NCBI GenBank assembly: GCA_003250395.1
Contig: QKGM01000033.1
Span: forward strand, 1-64,000
Length of the DNA: 64,000 bases
Source of the DNA: Bacteroidota bacterium
GTDB lineage: Bacteria; Bacteroidota; Bacteroidia; Bacteroidales; TTA-H9
Direction of reading: 5' to 3'
Shown here in pieces: positions 58,273 to 64,000 of the stretch. The translations under genes were made by a program, and so were the position numbers. The notes under the pieces were generated by a model. That model was not told the origin of the DNA. It searched no databases and saw nothing but the letters and a program-made list of their open reading frames with translations. Numbering within the stretch: position 1 is the stretch's first letter; each line of letters begins with the position of its first letter.

Positions 58273-59142
58273 ATGGAAACTACTGCAATATCAGCCTACA
58301 AAAATTTGATTGTTGTCCCAACCGATTTTTCGGAAGTGTGTGCAAATGCAGCAGCCCATGCTGCCGGGATTGCCAGGAAAATAAATTTCTCAATTTGCCT
58401 GGTACACATTATCGATAGAAATACCCGTAATTGGTTAAAGAGTAACAGTCTGGATGAGATTGCCCTGGAAAGTAAATTAACTGCACTGGCCGGGCAATTA
58501 GTTAAAGACTATAATGTTACGGTTACTACCCATATCAGGGAAGGTGAAATTTTTACCGCGCTGGGTGAAGTATCTACCGAGATGGGTGCAAACATGATGG
58601 TAATGGCAACGCATGGCAAGAGCGGTTTTCAACGCTTAATGGGAAGCAATGCCCTCAGGGTGGTGACAGATTCGCCAGTACCTGTGCTGGTTGTGCAGAA
58701 AAGAGGTTTCAATGAAGGTTATCAGCGGATTGTTTTCCCTATATCGAACGACATGGAGGTAAGGCAGATGGTACGCCTGGCCATTAGTTTGCAGAAGCGC
58801 TTCAATGCTACACTGCTTTTAATTCAGGATTTTGAGGATGAGCCACGATTTAAAGCCCAGCTTGACGTTAAGACCCAGCAGATCATTGAAGAATTGCGAC
58901 GCTACGAGGTACAATACAAATTAACCCGCGCCGGAGAGGGTGATTTTGCTGCCAATGTGATTAGTTTTGCTGCTGTCGAAAGTGCTGATTTGATTCTGGT
59001 AATGAGCCTCGCGGATGGGGAGATGCCTGGTTTCTTCTTCAATACCTGGTCAGAGAAAATTATGTTTAACACGGCACAGATACCGGTACTCTGCCTTAAC
59101 CCGGTCGATTACGGAACTATTTATTACGAACTGTTATCGTAA
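58273..59142 (+). CDS. Universal stress protein (tandem UspA domains)
   Basis: NLIVVPTDFSEVCANAAAHAAGIA; VMATHGKSGFQRLMGSNALRVVTDSPVPVLVVQ; start trimmed to METTAIS. Confidence 0.9.
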   Translation: METTAISAYKNLIVVPTDFSEVCANAAAHAAGIARKINFSICLVHIIDRNTRNWLKSNSLDEIALESKLTALAGQLVKDYNVTVTTHIREGEIFTALGEVSTEMGANMMVMATHGKSGFQRLMGSNALRVVTDSPVPVLVVQKRGFNEGYQRIVFPISNDMEVRQMVRLAISLQKRFNATLLLIQDFEDEPRFKAQLDVKTQQIIEELRRYEVQYKLTRAGEGDFAANVISFAAVESADLILVMSLADGEMPGFFFNTWSEKIMFNTAQIPVLCLNPVDYGTIYYELLS

Positions 59143-59150
59143 AATCTATT

Positions 59151-63243
<4,093 letters not shown>

Positions 63244-63570
63244 TCGGTATTTATTTAAGGGTGAAACATATAAAGTTGTCCGATTGAACAACCGCGGGTA
63301 CATCAACACACCAAAGGCAAAAACAATTGATTATCAGTCTGGGCAGGACTTAAGATCGTGCGTATAGCCGGGAGCATTGTACGATTACCGATGCAAAGAT
63401 ACGAAAATTTTCTCATTCAGGGCTGAATTGTAGGAACATGGGCTTGCAGTAGTGTATTATTGTCAATCGTATATTGGCCTGTTTGTATTGAATTATAAAG
63501 AGTTGTTAACAGTAATAAAAATAAAGGCAGAGCATATCGCTCTGCCTTTCGGATGGTTTAAAAATGGAAT

Positions 63571-64000
63571 TTATAAACTTTTAATTTCAGCCAATAATTT
63601 CTGAAGAGTTTCTTTTGCATCACCGAACAACATTCTTGTACGGTCGGCGAAGAATAAATTATTTTCTATTGCAGCGTATCCTTTACCCATGCCTCTTTTC
63701 ATCACGATCACGTTTTTAGCATCGCGGGCCTTTATGATTGGCATGCCATAGATCGGGCTGGAAGGATCATCCTCGGCAGCAGGATTTACCACATCGTTTG
63801 CTCCAATAACAATGAGTACGTCTGTGTTGGGTAAATCAGGATTGATATCGTCCATTTCGATTAACCTGTCATAAGGAACATCGGCTTCTGCCAGCAAGAC
63901 GTTCATGTGGCCAGGCATTCTGCCCGCGACAGGGTGGATTGCGTAACGTACCTCGACACCTTTATCTTCAAGTAATTTGTCAAGATCATGGCAAAGATGT
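63571..64000 (-). CDS. pntB: NAD(P) transhydrogenase subunit beta, C-terminal part (truncated by window end)
   Basis: YAIHPVAGRMPGHMNVLLAEADVPYDRLIEMDDIN, VIGANDVVNPAAEDDPSSPIYGMPII; frame open to window end. Confidence 0.95.
   Translation of the reverse strand, partial: HLCHDLDKLLEDKGVEVRYAIHPVAGRMPGHMNVLLAEADVPYDRLIEMDDINPDLPNTDVLIVIGANDVVNPAAEDDPSSPIYGMPIIKARDAKNVIVMKRGMGKGYAAIENNLFFADRTRMLFGDAKETLQKLLAEIKSL

Overview
This 64 kb window is chromosomal DNA from a Bacteroidota/Bacteroidales-type bacterium. The evidence is a T9SS C-terminal sorting domain protein, TAnnTTTG promoter boxes, and AT-rich intergenic DNA. It is gene-dense and mostly core metabolism and housekeeping. Main content: a maltodextrin/starch locus (pullulanase, two further GH13 enzymes, MalQ, two SLC45/MFS-type sugar transporters, no SusC/SusD); a B12-binding radical SAM protein; yaaA; a T9SS polysaccharide-deacetylase-like protein; hutU; an ECF sigma factor with a GT2; an orphan PP-loop N-acetyl sugar amidotransferase-like protein; fabF with a TetR regulator; amt with a TorF-like outer membrane protein next to a NarL-type two-component system; etfBA with an acyl-CoA dehydrogenase; clpC, gyrA, amrS, hemW, miaA, an LTA-synthase-like protein, pdxB, ligA, a cold-shock-domain protein and a partial pntB. 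Three tRNAs (Arg-TCT, Thr-TGT, Gly-CCC) and several hairpin terminators are present. I see no CRISPR array, prophage, transposase or recognisable defence island. I did not find a convincing new multigene system. The most unusual signals are non-coding: (i) a 64-nt imperfect hairpin within a CG/CGAA array phased at 10-11 bp (about 32511-32601); (ii) a second 11-bp tandem array TACGGTYRAYN (11340-11390); (iii) a 21-bp perfect stem with a 3-nt loop (17828-17872); (iv) palindromic operator candidates for TetR-fabF, for a LacI-type maltose regulator and for the NarL-type/amt locus; (v) an exact 18-bp repeat shared by the gyrA and TPR-gene upstream regions.
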